A stretch of DNA of 64,000 nucleotides from Pseudomonadota bacterium (GTDB taxonomy: Bacteria > Pseudomonadota > Gammaproteobacteria > Burkholderiales > SG8-39), in the NCBI GenBank assembly GCA_021811085.1, contig JAJZPQ010000013.1, positions 16,381 through 80,380 on the forward strand, read 5' to 3'. Below the pieces are notes generated by a model. The model saw nothing but the letters and a program-made list of their open reading frames with translations. It was not told the DNA's origin and searched no databases. A program made the translations under genes and the position numbers. Shown here piece by piece: positions 27,619-35,752 of the stretch. Position 1 is the stretch's first letter, and each line of letters opens with the position of its first letter.

Positions 27619-28350
27619 ATGGCAATCGTGTTGTTTACCGATTTCGGTTCCGGCGATATCTACGTCGGTCAGGTGAAGGCGGTGCTGCAGCGTCTCGCGC
27701 CGGGCATCGCGCTAATCGACTTGCTGCATGACGCCCCGGCATTCAACGTGCGCGCCAGCGCCCACCTGCTCGCAGCCATGGTCGAACGCTTCCCCGAGGA
27801 CAGCGTGTTCCTGGCCGTGGTCGACCCCGGCGTCGGCGGCGCGCGCGACGCCGTAGTGGTGCGCGCCGATGGGCGCAGCTACGTGGGACCCGACAACGGA
27901 TTGCTTTCGGTGGTCGCCGCGCGCGCGCACGCCAGCGATTGCCGCCGCATCCTGTGGCGGCCGACGCAGATTTCGGCCTCGTTTCATGGGCGCGACCTGT
28001 TTGCGCAGGTGGCCGCAACGCTGTCGGCGCAAGGCTGCCTGCCGGAGGGCTGGCTCGCGCAAGGCGGCAGGCTTGGTCTGGAGTTCGGCGGCGACGACCT
28101 GGCCGAGATTATCTACCTCGATCATTACGGCAATGCCCATACGGGCCTGCGCGCGCGCGGCGTCGCGCGCACGGCGTCGCTGGTGATCGGCGCGCGCCGG
28201 CTGCCCTATGCGCGCGTTTTCTCGGAAGCGGCCGAGGGCGAGGCGTTCTGGTATGAGAACAGCCAGGGCCTGGTGGAGATTGCGGTCAACTGCGGCAGCG
28301 CCGCGGCGCTGCTGGGATTGAGAGTCGGCGACGGCGTAGCTTGGGCTTGA
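27619..28350 (+). CDS. SAM hydroxide adenosyltransferase (DUF62 family)
   Basis: A 243-residue member of the DUF62/fluorinase-like superfamily, which hydrolyses S-adenosylmethionine to adenosine and methionine. The family landmarks are VLFTDFGSGDIYVGQVK at the N-terminus with Asp8, VFLAVVDPGVGG, YVGPDNG and FHGRDLFA; the C-terminal beta domain begins near EIIYLDHYGN. I take ATG 27619 (MAIVLFTDFG). An open frame reaches back into the rplQ terminator but without similarity. It stands alone on the plus strand just behind that terminator, so it needs its own promoter or read-through. The physiological purpose of these enzymes is unsettled. Confidence 0.9.
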   Translation: MAIVLFTDFGSGDIYVGQVKAVLQRLAPGIALIDLLHDAPAFNVRASAHLLAAMVERFPEDSVFLAVVDPGVGGARDAVVVRADGRSYVGPDNGLLSVVAARAHASDCRRILWRPTQISASFHGRDLFAQVAATLSAQGCLPEGWLAQGGRLGLEFGGDDLAEIIYLDHYGNAHTGLRARGVARTASLVIGARRLPYARVFSEAAEGEAFWYENSQGLVEIAVNCGSAAALLGLRVGDGVAWA

Positions 28351-28402
28351 GCAGCGCGGGTATCGGTGCCGGTCAGAGCCTGGCGTTAGCGTCTGTGCGT
28401 TG

Positions 28403-28804
28403 CTAGTTTTTCTTCTGTGTCGCAACCGGTAACTGCGCCGCCATGCACTTGCTGTGCTCGCTTCTGCTCGTCTTGTCTTTGCACGCTTCCAGCGCCGCAG
28501 TGTGCGCCGCGCAGCGCTCCTGATTGCGCGCCTTGGAGCAGTCGCGTGCCTTTGGCGGGGTAAATTTCGCGGTCGATGCCGGCTGATGCATGCAGCTGCG
28601 CCACTCGTCGCCGACCTTGTCCCGGCACGCCTCGATATCCTTGTTGAGCGATTCGCAGCGGACCTTGTCCCTGGCCTTGGCGCAATCCATCGGACGGGCT
28701 CCCGGTCCTCTTCCGGGACCGGCACCCGCAGGTTGTGCGCTGGCAGCGATCGCGAACGTCGCGGCAGTGACGGCCGCGAGCAACACTGTGTACGTGGGTT
28801 TCAT
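28403..28804 (-). CDS. Secreted protein with duplicated four-cysteine repeat, function unknown
   Basis: A 133-residue protein with a clear Sec signal peptide (MKPTYTVLLAAVTAATFAIA, cleavage probably after ASA) and a Pro/Gly/Arg-rich spacer. Two tandem modules follow, each starting DC(A/S)KAR. The first has cysteine spacing C-x8-C-x9-C-x10-C, the second C-x8-C-x9-C-x11-C. They share the core (D/N)xxRC, EAC(R/K)DK and CM. The pattern suggests two small disulfide-stapled helical hairpins in the periplasm. ATG 28804 is preceded by GGAAGGAAC. Transcribed toward the SAM hydrolase gene. No family was recognised; a metal-binding or cell-envelope role is only a guess. Confidence 0.75.
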   Translation of the reverse strand: MKPTYTVLLAAVTAATFAIAASAQPAGAGPGRGPGARPMDCAKARDKVRCESLNKDIEACRDKVGDEWRSCMHQPASTAKFTPPKARDCSKARNQERCAAHTAALEACKDKTSRSEHSKCMAAQLPVATQKKN

Positions 28805-28967
28805 CGGCGTTCCTTCCAAAGACATTGGCTGGTGCGCTCGGGCGCCGCGGCCGTGTTCAAGCGGAGTGGTAAGCCCAATCTACGCTCAGGCTCGCGCGCC
28901 GCTATGACTTTGGTCAAATATTTGCGCGCTGGGCGCAGCGCGCCAGGAACGGAACTCGACAGCCTAT

Positions 28968-30239
28968 CTAAAGCACGAGGATGGCGCGGTAATCATTGAC
29001 ATTGGTGCGGGTCGGGCCGGTCACGACCAGGTCGTCGAGAGCCGCAAAAAAGCTGTAACCGTCGTTGTTTGCCAGCAGCTTCTTCGGCGAAACACCTGCC
29101 TTTGCGGCACGCGCGAGCGAGTCCGGTGAGAGTACCGCGCCGGCGTTGTCTTCCGAGCCGTCGATGCCGTCGGTATCGCAGGCGAGGGCATAGGCGTCGC
29201 CCATGCCAGCCAGTTCGAGTGCGAGCGACAGCAGGAATTCGGAACAGCGACCGCCGCGGCCATTGCCGCGCACGGTGACCGTGCATTCGCCGCCTGAAAT
29301 CAGCGCGACGGGCGGCTTGAACGGCTCGCCATGGCCGCGAATCTGCCGCGCCAGCGCGGCGTAGACCTTGGCGACCTCGCTCGCCTCGCCGGTCACGCTG
29401 TCGCCCAGTAGTACCGGCGTAATGCCTCTGGCGCGGAAATAGGCTGCCGCGGCCTGAAGCGAACCCTGCGCCGTGGCAATCACGCGATTCTCCACGCGCT
29501 GGAACAGCTTGTCCCCCGGTTTCGGCGTCTCGGCAATTTCGCCGCGCATGCCGCGCTGCAAATGCGCGACCACCGAGGCCGGCGCCTTCACGCCATAGCG
29601 CGCGATGATGTCCTGCGCATCCTGGTAGGTGCTCGGATCGGGTGCGCAGGGACCCGAGCCGATATGGGTGGGATCGTCGCCGGTCACGTCGGAAATGATC
29701 AGCGCCAGCACCCTGGCCCTGCACGCCGCGGCGAGCCTGCCGCCCTGGATGCTCGAAATATGCTTGCGCACCGTGTTCATGTCTTGGATCGGGGCACCGC
29801 AACGCAGCAGCTCTTTGGTCGTGGCTTTCAGCTCGTCCATGCTGATGCCTTCCACCGGGAGACTCAGTAGGCTGGATCCACCGCCCGATACCAGCGCGAG
29901 CAGAAGGTCGTTCGCACTCAGCCCTTTTGCGCGGCGCAGAATCTCCTGCGCCGCTTTCTCGCCGCTTTCGTCTGGAACCGGGTGTCCGGCTTCGATTACT
30001 TGGATGCGATTGGTGAGCAGGCCGTGCTGGTAGCGCGTGATGGCGAGGCCGGCCAAGGGCGAGGAGGCGGGCCAGTGCTGTTCGACGGCGAGCGCCATGG
30101 CTGCTGCGGCTTTACCGGCGCCGACCACCAGCGTCTTGCCCTGCGGCGGTTGCGGCAAGTGCGGTGGCAGAATCTTCTGCGCGTCCGCGGCGCCCACTGC
30201 GGCATGAAAGCTTTCGATGAGCAGCGCGCGTGGGTCCAT
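28968..30239 (-). CDS. Glycerate 2-kinase, MOFRL family (TtuD/GckA type)
   Basis: A 423-residue protein of the family often misnamed hydroxypyruvate reductase, which phosphorylates D-glycerate with ATP to 2-phosphoglycerate. The N-terminal DUF4147 domain has KTLVVGAGKAAAAMA and LALVSGGGSSLLSLP; RKHISSIQGGRLA and SDVTGDDPTHIGSGP follow. The C-terminal MOFRL domain has ALISGGECTVTVRGNGRGGR, LACDTDGIDGSEDNAGA and a final VTGPTRTNVND. ATG 30239 (MDPRALLIESF) gives the standard start. No other glyoxylate or tartrate genes are adjacent; the next gene upstream is an alpha/beta hydrolase on the same strand, 58 bases away. Confidence 0.9.
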   Translation of the reverse strand: MDPRALLIESFHAAVGAADAQKILPPHLPQPPQGKTLVVGAGKAAAAMALAVEQHWPASSPLAGLAITRYQHGLLTNRIQVIEAGHPVPDESGEKAAQEILRRAKGLSANDLLLALVSGGGSSLLSLPVEGISMDELKATTKELLRCGAPIQDMNTVRKHISSIQGGRLAAACRARVLALIISDVTGDDPTHIGSGPCAPDPSTYQDAQDIIARYGVKAPASVVAHLQRGMRGEIAETPKPGDKLFQRVENRVIATAQGSLQAAAAYFRARGITPVLLGDSVTGEASEVAKVYAALARQIRGHGEPFKPPVALISGGECTVTVRGNGRGGRCSEFLLSLALELAGMGDAYALACDTDGIDGSEDNAGAVLSPDSLARAAKAGVSPKKLLANNDGYSFFAALDDLVVTGPTRTNVNDYRAILVL

Positions 30240-30297
30240 TAGGTGGCAAAGATAGCAGCTTTCTGCAGCGCCTGCCACGCCGGCGCGGTAGCAGGCC

Positions 30298-31146
30298 TCA
30301 GTGCTGCATCAGATCCATCGCGCCCTTGAACAAAGCGCTGTTCGGATCGGCAAGCTGCTCAAGCACGGTGAGGTGGTTGCAGCCGGGCATCGGGATGTCT
30401 GCGGCGAAGGCGTAGCGCCAGGTCCGGGCAAGGAGCGCATTCTGACGCTTGAATTCGTCGCTTTCCTCGCCCCCGACGGCGGTATAGAGCGGTGCGGTGG
30501 TGGCGGGGGGGATATTCACCGGGCTCAGCCGGCGTGCGAGCGCCTGGTCGAGTTTGATATCGGCGTTCAGGAACGGGGCATGCACCAAAGGTTCCAAGTC
30601 GTAGATGCCGCTGATCGCAAGGCCGCCCTTGACCAGGTTATAGGGCAATTCCGGCATATAGGTATTCCAGCGCGCCGCCAGCATCATCGCCGTCAGGTGG
30701 GCTCCGGCCGAGTGTCCCGCCACGTACAGCCTGCCCGGATTGACGCCGTAGCGTGCGCCGTAATGCCACAGCCAGGCGATGGCGAGCAAGTTCTGCTTGA
30801 CGATATCCTCGATCCCGACTGCAGGGCAAAGGCCGTAGTTGGGCAGGGCGAGGGTGACGCCGCGGCGGGTGAAAGCGGGAGCGAGATAGGAAAAATCGCT
30901 CTTGTCGCGCGAGCGCCAGTAGCCTCCGTGGATGAACACCAGCAGGGCTTCGCTCCTGCCTTCAGCCGGGAAGACATCGAGCTTTTCCGCGCCACTCGGG
31001 CCATAGGGGATATCCAGGTGGCAGTGCAGGCTGGCGCGCGCTTCTTGCGAACGTTTCGCGCCGCGCTCGAAGATCTGCGGATGATCCGGGATCATCGCAC
31101 GCGCGTTGTACTGTCTGTCGTAATAGGCGCTTAGGGCGTCTGTCAT
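30298..31146 (-). CDS. Alpha/beta hydrolase, kynurenine-formamidase-like
   Basis: A 282-residue alpha/beta-fold esterase. The oxyanion-hole motif is HGGYWRSRDKSDFS, the nucleophile elbow is GHSAGAHL, and a C-terminal GCNHLTVLEQL supplies the catalytic His. The HGGYW motif and the YYDRQYNAR start are typical of the arylformamidase/polyneuridine-aldehyde-esterase-like group, which includes kynurenine formamidases and assorted carboxylesterases. I take ATG 31146 (MTDALSAYYDRQYNARAMIP). No tryptophan catabolic gene lies nearby, so the substrate is open. Probably co-transcribed with the glycerate kinase gene downstream. Confidence 0.82.
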   Translation of the reverse strand: MTDALSAYYDRQYNARAMIPDHPQIFERGAKRSQEARASLHCHLDIPYGPSGAEKLDVFPAEGRSEALLVFIHGGYWRSRDKSDFSYLAPAFTRRGVTLALPNYGLCPAVGIEDIVKQNLLAIAWLWHYGARYGVNPGRLYVAGHSAGAHLTAMMLAARWNTYMPELPYNLVKGGLAISGIYDLEPLVHAPFLNADIKLDQALARRLSPVNIPPATTAPLYTAVGGEESDEFKRQNALLARTWRYAFAADIPMPGCNHLTVLEQLADPNSALFKGAMDLMQH

Positions 31147-31214
31147 GCTTGGCTCCGGTACGACTGCAATAGATTTCGGCCCCGGGTCTTCGGGCGCCAG
31201 GCGCAATGTGCCGC

Positions 31215-34199
31215 TCAGCTATTCGAACCTTTCGGCCTCAGTTCCCTGAGCTGGTCCCACAGCTCGACCGCCTGCCCGCGTGCGAGGTAGTTTCGCACAT
31301 ACTGGGCCACGCGCTCATCCTCGATGAAACTCGCCGAAGAGCGCGCGCGCAGGATGCTGTCCGGGAGCTGTGGCCGGGCGATGACAAAACCCTGTACATA
31401 GTCGACCCCCACTTCTGCCAGAGCCTCGACCGTGGCCAGGTCTTCGGCCCATTCGGCCACGCTTTTCATGCCGAGGTTGCGCGCGAGCTCCACGATGGCC
31501 TCGACGATGGCGAGATTGGCCGGATGTGTGTTGACGCCGAGGACGAAACTGCCGTCGATCTTCAGGGTATCGGCGCGCAGTTCCTTCAAGTACGAAAAGG
31601 AAGTGTATCCGGCGCCAAAATCGTCGAGCGCGATCTTGGCACCGAATTCCCTGACCTTGTCGATGAAGCGCCTGGTGTTGTCCAAGTCATGCAGCGCCAC
31701 GCTTTCCGTTATCTCTATACAAAGCTTGCCAACCGCGCGCCCATGCTGCGCCAGCATGGAAAACGCGTCGTGGATGAAGCGCTCGTCATTGAGCGATGCC
31801 CCGCTCAGGTTTATGCACGCGAACCGCGTCTGGTCGAGGCTGTCGTAATGCTCGTCCAGCCACTCAAGCGCATTTGACATGACCCAGCGATCGATCACCG
31901 CGCTGCGCCCGTTATTCTCGCCTGCGGAGATGATCTTTCCCGCCGAGGTGATCGTGTTGTCCGGCTGGCGCATGCGCAGCAGGATTTCGAAGTTCAGCGA
32001 ATCATAGGGCGTGCGCAGCGACATGATGGGCTGCATCACCAGGAACAGGCCTTCCGGCACCACGCCGGTACCGAGACGCTCGATCAGGCGCAACTCCTCT
32101 TCGCGTTCCTTGAACACGGCTTCGTTCTTCTCGTACACCACCAGGTTGGCATGCAGCCCCTTCTTGGCCTCGCGGCAGGCGCGGTCCGCTGCCGACATCG
32201 CGTCCTTCACGTTGGTGCCGTCGGCTACTTCGATTAATCCGATCGAGCCCCTGACCTGGAATGCCTTGTCGCCTATCTGATAGGGGCTGGCGCCGATCCA
32301 GTCGACGATGCCGCGGCAGATCGCCGTTGCAGTGCGGATAGGCGTGTTGCGGAACACGATGACGAACTCGTCGCCGCCGACGCGCCCGATACTGTGTCCG
32401 TCGGCCAGCATCTCGCCCACGCGCGTGCACACCTGCTTCAGCACCTCGTCCCCGGCCACGTGACCGAACAGATCGTTGATCAGCTTGAAACGATCCAGAT
32501 CGAGATAGGCGAGCGCCAGCGGCTGACCGCTGGCAAAGCCGCGCATCGCCCCAACAAATGCCTCTTCGATGCTGTGCCGGTTCAGCACCCCGGTAAGCGG
32601 GTCGTTTTCGGCAAGAAAGCGTAAGCGAGCTGTCGCCTTGGCGCGCTGGGTGATGTCCTGCAGCGATCCTTCTATCATGTCCCGGGCCAGCGTCGCCTTG
32701 ACCAGGAAGCGTCTGGACTTGTCTTCGTCGGTGACCGAGTCGCGTATTTCCAGTTCTTCGCCGGTCTTGCGCCAGACCATTTCTTGAAGTCTTTCCCAGG
32801 CGCCCGGCTCGAAATGCCCGGTCCAGCTCTCCTTTTCGGTGCGGGAGGGGTCCACACCCAGCATCTTTCGCAGCGCCGGGTTGCCGCGCAGAAAAATGCC
32901 GTTTGCATCCAGCGTGAAAAGCCCGATGGGGATAGCCTCGTAGGTGCTGCGCAATTCGGTTTCTGCCCTTACTCTGCCCAAGCGCTCCTGCCGCATCTGT
33001 TCGGCAATTGCGAGCGCCGCCATTAGGCTCGAAGCGAGAGCTGCAGTTACAAAATTGACTGACCCAATTAGCATTTTGAAGCCCACGGCTGCGGCAACGA
33101 CTTCATAAAAGCTTGCGAATAGCACAATTGCCAGGGACATGCCGTACCACATCGCTACTTTGGATCGGGTGACAATTAAGATACGGGAGATATAGAAGAT
33201 TAGCACCGTGATGCTCATCGCCGTGCTGATCCACATGTAGGGCAGATATTTTTCATACGGTAGGACCGCGGCAAGTATTAGGAGTGGAATGCATGACCAC
33301 TGTGCAAGCCTAAGCAGATGCAAATAACCGACGCGCTTCAGATCGTCTCTGAAAATTTTGCTGAATAGCGTGATCGTAAGCGTGTAATAAACGGCGGTAG
33401 TCAGGCTTCTCGACAAAAGAATCCATTCCGGCGGTATCGTTCGCTCCAACCATTGCGTGTCCCATCCGGCAGAAATTGCTGCAAGACGAAGATTGACTAT
33501 CAGCCAAGCTGCAAACAGGACATAGATCCATTCGCGGTTGATCAAGGCGGTCAGCAGCACGAACAGTGCTAGCACGATCAGGCCGCCATCCAAGAGACCA
33601 GAATCGCGATGGAATTTCTGATTCGATGTCTCAAACTCAGCCGCCGGCCATTGCACGACGGAGATACGCCCTGGGCCTGCAAACTCGGATCTGCATAAAA
33701 TGATCTCCGTTGCCTGCAGCAGACCCAGTTCGAGCATGAAGCCGGCCTTTGCCGGCTTCATCCTGCCGGTCGAATCCCTTCGGTCCGCCTGCCCTAGGGG
33801 TTGTCGGTCCGTCGCGCTCCAGCAAGTTGCTGCAAAGGCGTGTCTGGACGGAAGCTCTACTACCGTCTGCTCGCCGTCTTTACTAGGTTGTGCCGTAAAG
33901 CTGAACCAGAACGGGGACTTCGAAAGCCTGGTGTCGAAGTACAAAACCAGCGGCTGGCTTGCCAATCGCGCCAGTACTTGCGCCCGTTCGGGCGCGTTAC
34001 TGGTTTGTTCGAAAACGTGGAATGGAAGCTGGTTCCCGCTACCAGCAGTATATTGCCGGTCCAAGGTAAGCAGCGCGATAAGCGATATCACCGCGATCGC
34101 GGTGGGCACGCCGTAAGTGGATAGCCTATATAGCAGAGCATCTAGCGCCGCGCTGGCACGTTGAGCCCATCCCGGCGGAAACAGGTTAAACCCCGTCAT
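31215..34199 (-). CDS. Membrane GGDEF/EAL protein with 7TM-like sensor and PAS domain
   Basis: A 994-residue cyclic-di-GMP signalling protein. In order it has a membrane anchor at about residues 30-48, a periplasmic region to about 200, a block of about seven hydrophobic helices (about 205-395, 7TMR-DISM-like), a PAS domain (about 420-540), GGDEF (intact motif at 608-612) and an EAL-family domain (about 720-960). The EAL signature is E738-I-L rather than EAL, but other catalytic landmarks remain: INLSGASLND, EITESVALHD, LDDFGAGYTSFSYL, LKIDGSFV and GVDYVQGF. It may act as phosphodiesterase, cyclase or both. The sensor-coding part (about 33000-34200) is visibly AT-richer than the GGDEF-EAL part, suggesting mosaic origin. 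Confidence 0.92.
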   Translation of the reverse strand: MTGFNLFPPGWAQRASAALDALLYRLSTYGVPTAIAVISLIALLTLDRQYTAGSGNQLPFHVFEQTSNAPERAQVLARLASQPLVLYFDTRLSKSPFWFSFTAQPSKDGEQTVVELPSRHAFAATCWSATDRQPLGQADRRDSTGRMKPAKAGFMLELGLLQATEIILCRSEFAGPGRISVVQWPAAEFETSNQKFHRDSGLLDGGLIVLALFVLLTALINREWIYVLFAAWLIVNLRLAAISAGWDTQWLERTIPPEWILLSRSLTTAVYYTLTITLFSKIFRDDLKRVGYLHLLRLAQWSCIPLLILAAVLPYEKYLPYMWISTAMSITVLIFYISRILIVTRSKVAMWYGMSLAIVLFASFYEVVAAAVGFKMLIGSVNFVTAALASSLMAALAIAEQMRQERLGRVRAETELRSTYEAIPIGLFTLDANGIFLRGNPALRKMLGVDPSRTEKESWTGHFEPGAWERLQEMVWRKTGEELEIRDSVTDEDKSRRFLVKATLARDMIEGSLQDITQRAKATARLRFLAENDPLTGVLNRHSIEEAFVGAMRGFASGQPLALAYLDLDRFKLINDLFGHVAGDEVLKQVCTRVGEMLADGHSIGRVGGDEFVIVFRNTPIRTATAICRGIVDWIGASPYQIGDKAFQVRGSIGLIEVADGTNVKDAMSAADRACREAKKGLHANLVVYEKNEAVFKEREEELRLIERLGTGVVPEGLFLVMQPIMSLRTPYDSLNFEILLRMRQPDNTITSAGKIISAGENNGRSAVIDRWVMSNALEWLDEHYDSLDQTRFACINLSGASLNDERFIHDAFSMLAQHGRAVGKLCIEITESVALHDLDNTRRFIDKVREFGAKIALDDFGAGYTSFSYLKELRADTLKIDGSFVLGVNTHPANLAIVEAIVELARNLGMKSVAEWAEDLATVEALAEVGVDYVQGFVIARPQLPDSILRARSSASFIEDERVAQYVRNYLARGQAVELWDQLRELRPKGSNS
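33736..33761. repeat. Intragenic GAAGCCGGC hairpin
   Basis: A perfect 11-bp inverted repeat (ATGAAGCCGGC, a CTTT loop, then GCCGGCTTCAT) lies inside the sensor-coding part of the GGDEF/EAL gene. Its arms equal those of the rpoC and rplQ terminators, but no U-run follows on either strand, so termination is doubtful. It encodes part of MKPAKAGFML. Confidence 0.45.
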
Positions 34200-34288
34200 C
34201 AGTCAAATTTGGCACACAAAGCGGAGCTTCCATGATACGCGCTTTGGTGATGGCGCTCGGTTTCGGGCATGCCTCGCATGCAGCACAG

Positions 34289-34319
34289 GCGGCGGCATGC
34301 AGGTTACGCATGCCGCCGC
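34289..34319 (-). terminator. Hairpin immediately after the FeeM-like gene
   Basis: A perfect 12-bp stem (GCGGCGGCATGC and its complement) with a 7-base loop begins 6 bases after the stop of the minus-strand FeeM-like gene. It could end or stabilise that transcript. No U-run follows, so it is not a textbook terminator. Confidence 0.4.
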
Positions 34320-34324
34320 TAGCG

Positions 34325-35098
34325 CTACGCATCCGCAGCTACTCTACGCCGCAAATCAACAGGAGGTACAGAATGCCACCATGCGGAGAAGTTCGCATCG
34401 CTCAAATCGATATCGGGATGCTGCGTCTGGAACACGAACTTGAACAGAGGATGGCGCGCCTCTGCCCATCTTTCTTTCGCTGTTCCAACTTCAAATGTGA
34501 GTACCCGATGTGGGATATCGTTGCCGTGGCGCATGGGAATGAATTGCCCCGGGAACAGGTCTTCGAACATCAGTGCTTCATATTGGCGGTCCAACGGCGG
34601 CCTCGCGGCGATAACCATCCAATCCACATTCGTTTCCCGGCAGTAGAGAAAAAAAGATTTGAATAGCGCAGTCTTGACCACACGTCCAGTCTGACCCAGA
34701 GCAACTCCGAGCCTCGTCGCCTCAGCCATGCTTCTGTGCTTGAGCCACTCCGGCAGCTCGACCGACTGTGCAATGGCTAGATCCCTGAAGCGGTTGGTTT
34801 GGATCCGCATCGTTCCCACGGGCGACCCATCCATCCTGGATTCCGCCAGCAGTACCACCGAGCCTTCGTCGTGGTCGTTGGGCTCCGGGGTGCCCAGCTT
34901 TGCCGCAAATGCCGGCACGTGGCGCGCATATGCCGCTTGCCGTATGGTGACTGCCTTTCCCAGTGCGTCGTCGTCGCGCACGACTCGCACTGTAAACGGC
35001 AGACGCTCCTCGGCCATTCCCGCTTCCGGCAGGGCCTGTTTCATGACAATTGCAGCATAGGGGTCCTTCATATGCACAGCGTGATCTAGCGATTTCAT
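34325..35098 (-). CDS. N-acyl amino acid synthase FeeM-like acyltransferase
   Basis: A 257-residue protein resembling the catalytic core of FeeM-type N-acyl amino acid synthases and related GNAT-fold autoinducer-synthase-like enzymes. It has FTVRVVRDDDALGKAVTIRQ with AAYARHVPAF, DEGSVVLLAESRMDGSPVGT with MRIQTN, ELPEWLKHRSMAEATRLGV, and a C-terminal helical extension. FeeM joins a long-chain acyl group from acyl-ACP to an amino acid such as tyrosine. I prefer ATG 35098, with GGGAGG upstream, over an in-frame TTG two codons earlier. No dedicated acyl carrier protein or exosortase gene is nearby. The family call rests on motif resemblance, so the product and amino acid are unknown. Confidence 0.72.
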   Translation of the reverse strand: MKSLDHAVHMKDPYAAIVMKQALPEAGMAEERLPFTVRVVRDDDALGKAVTIRQAAYARHVPAFAAKLGTPEPNDHDEGSVVLLAESRMDGSPVGTMRIQTNRFRDLAIAQSVELPEWLKHRSMAEATRLGVALGQTGRVVKTALFKSFFLYCRETNVDWMVIAARPPLDRQYEALMFEDLFPGQFIPMRHGNDIPHRVLTFEVGTAKERWAEARHPLFKFVFQTQHPDIDLSDANFSAWWHSVPPVDLRRRVAADA

Positions 35099-35104
35099 CT
35101 CCAA

Positions 35105-35421
35105 CCTCCCTCGTCAAAAGAACACATTGGCACCGTCGCTTGCGGAGACGGTGATGGCCCGGCAAGGCCTTTCGATCATCATTGAAATGCCGGGATCGTT
35201 CACCCGCCAGAAGTTTTTTTCCGGTTCCGGCAGGCAGATTTATTAAAGATTGTTAAAACCTTAAGAATCATAGCACTGCGCTGGAGAACGCCCAAGTCTG
35301 GGGTTCAAGGTCTTTCCCTGGATTGCTTCCATCGCCCAGTACCGCGGTTTGATTTTGCGCAACGGTCGCGCGGCGTTTACCGCATAGATTCGGTCATGGG
35401 GAACGAACCGGGACTGCGATT
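35105..35421. other. Intergenic region upstream of the FeeM-like gene
   Basis: About 317 bases without a supported gene. It holds the minus-strand promoter match at 35267-35295 and an AT-rich tract around 35238-35270 (TTTATTAAAGATTGTTAAAA) that contrasts with the GC-rich surroundings. The tract lies downstream of the predicted transcription start, within a long leader of about 155 bases. No riboswitch was recognised. Confidence 0.5.
35267..35295 (-). promoter_or_regulatory. Predicted promoter of the FeeM-like gene
   Basis: On the minus strand TTGGGC (35295-35290) and TATGAT (35272-35267) are 17 bases apart. The -10 matches five of six bases and the -35 only the TTG, so the call is moderate. 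Transcription would start near 35260. Confidence 0.4.
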
Positions 35422-35730
35422 ATGACGCCCTTGAATTACATCGAGGACCGTACTTAGGCCGAAATCGGGGTCGGCGATTCCGCGACCATCACGCACGCTG
35501 AAGCCGGCGGACATCCAGTTGTTTGCCATCATGTCGGGCGACGTCAATCCGGCCCTTGTAGGCCCAGAATACGCAAAAAGCAGTATGTTTCGCGAACCGA
35601 TTGGCCATGGCATGTTCTACATCGACCCGACGCTGCACTTCACGCGCCCGGTTGGTCTGGGCGACACCATCACCGTCGCGCTGATGGCGACACGCAAGTT
35701 CGACCACAACCATCACATCATTTCTGATCG
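35422..35730 (+). pseudogene. Decayed MaoC-domain gene (N-terminal part of a MaoC/phosphate acyltransferase fusion type)
   Basis: Starting at ATG 35422 the sequence reads MTPLNYIEDRT, then an in-frame TAG at 35455, then AEIGVGDSATITH. A loss of about two bases near 35497 shifts the frame, and reading resumes as LKPADIQLFAIMSGDVNPAL with VGPEYAKSSMFREPIGHGM. It then jumps straight to LHFTRPVGLGDTITVALMAT. The roughly 20 residues normally lying between HGM and the RRPVGLGDT strand are missing, and the coding signal stops before 35753. MSGDVNPAH...HGM and the RPVGLGDTI strand are hallmarks of MaoC hydratase domains, notably those fused to phosphate acetyl/butyryltransferase. Stop, frameshift, internal deletion and 3' truncation make this a clear remnant. 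Confidence 0.75.
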
Positions 35731-35752
35731 TGCCGATCCTGAGCGGCCGGCG

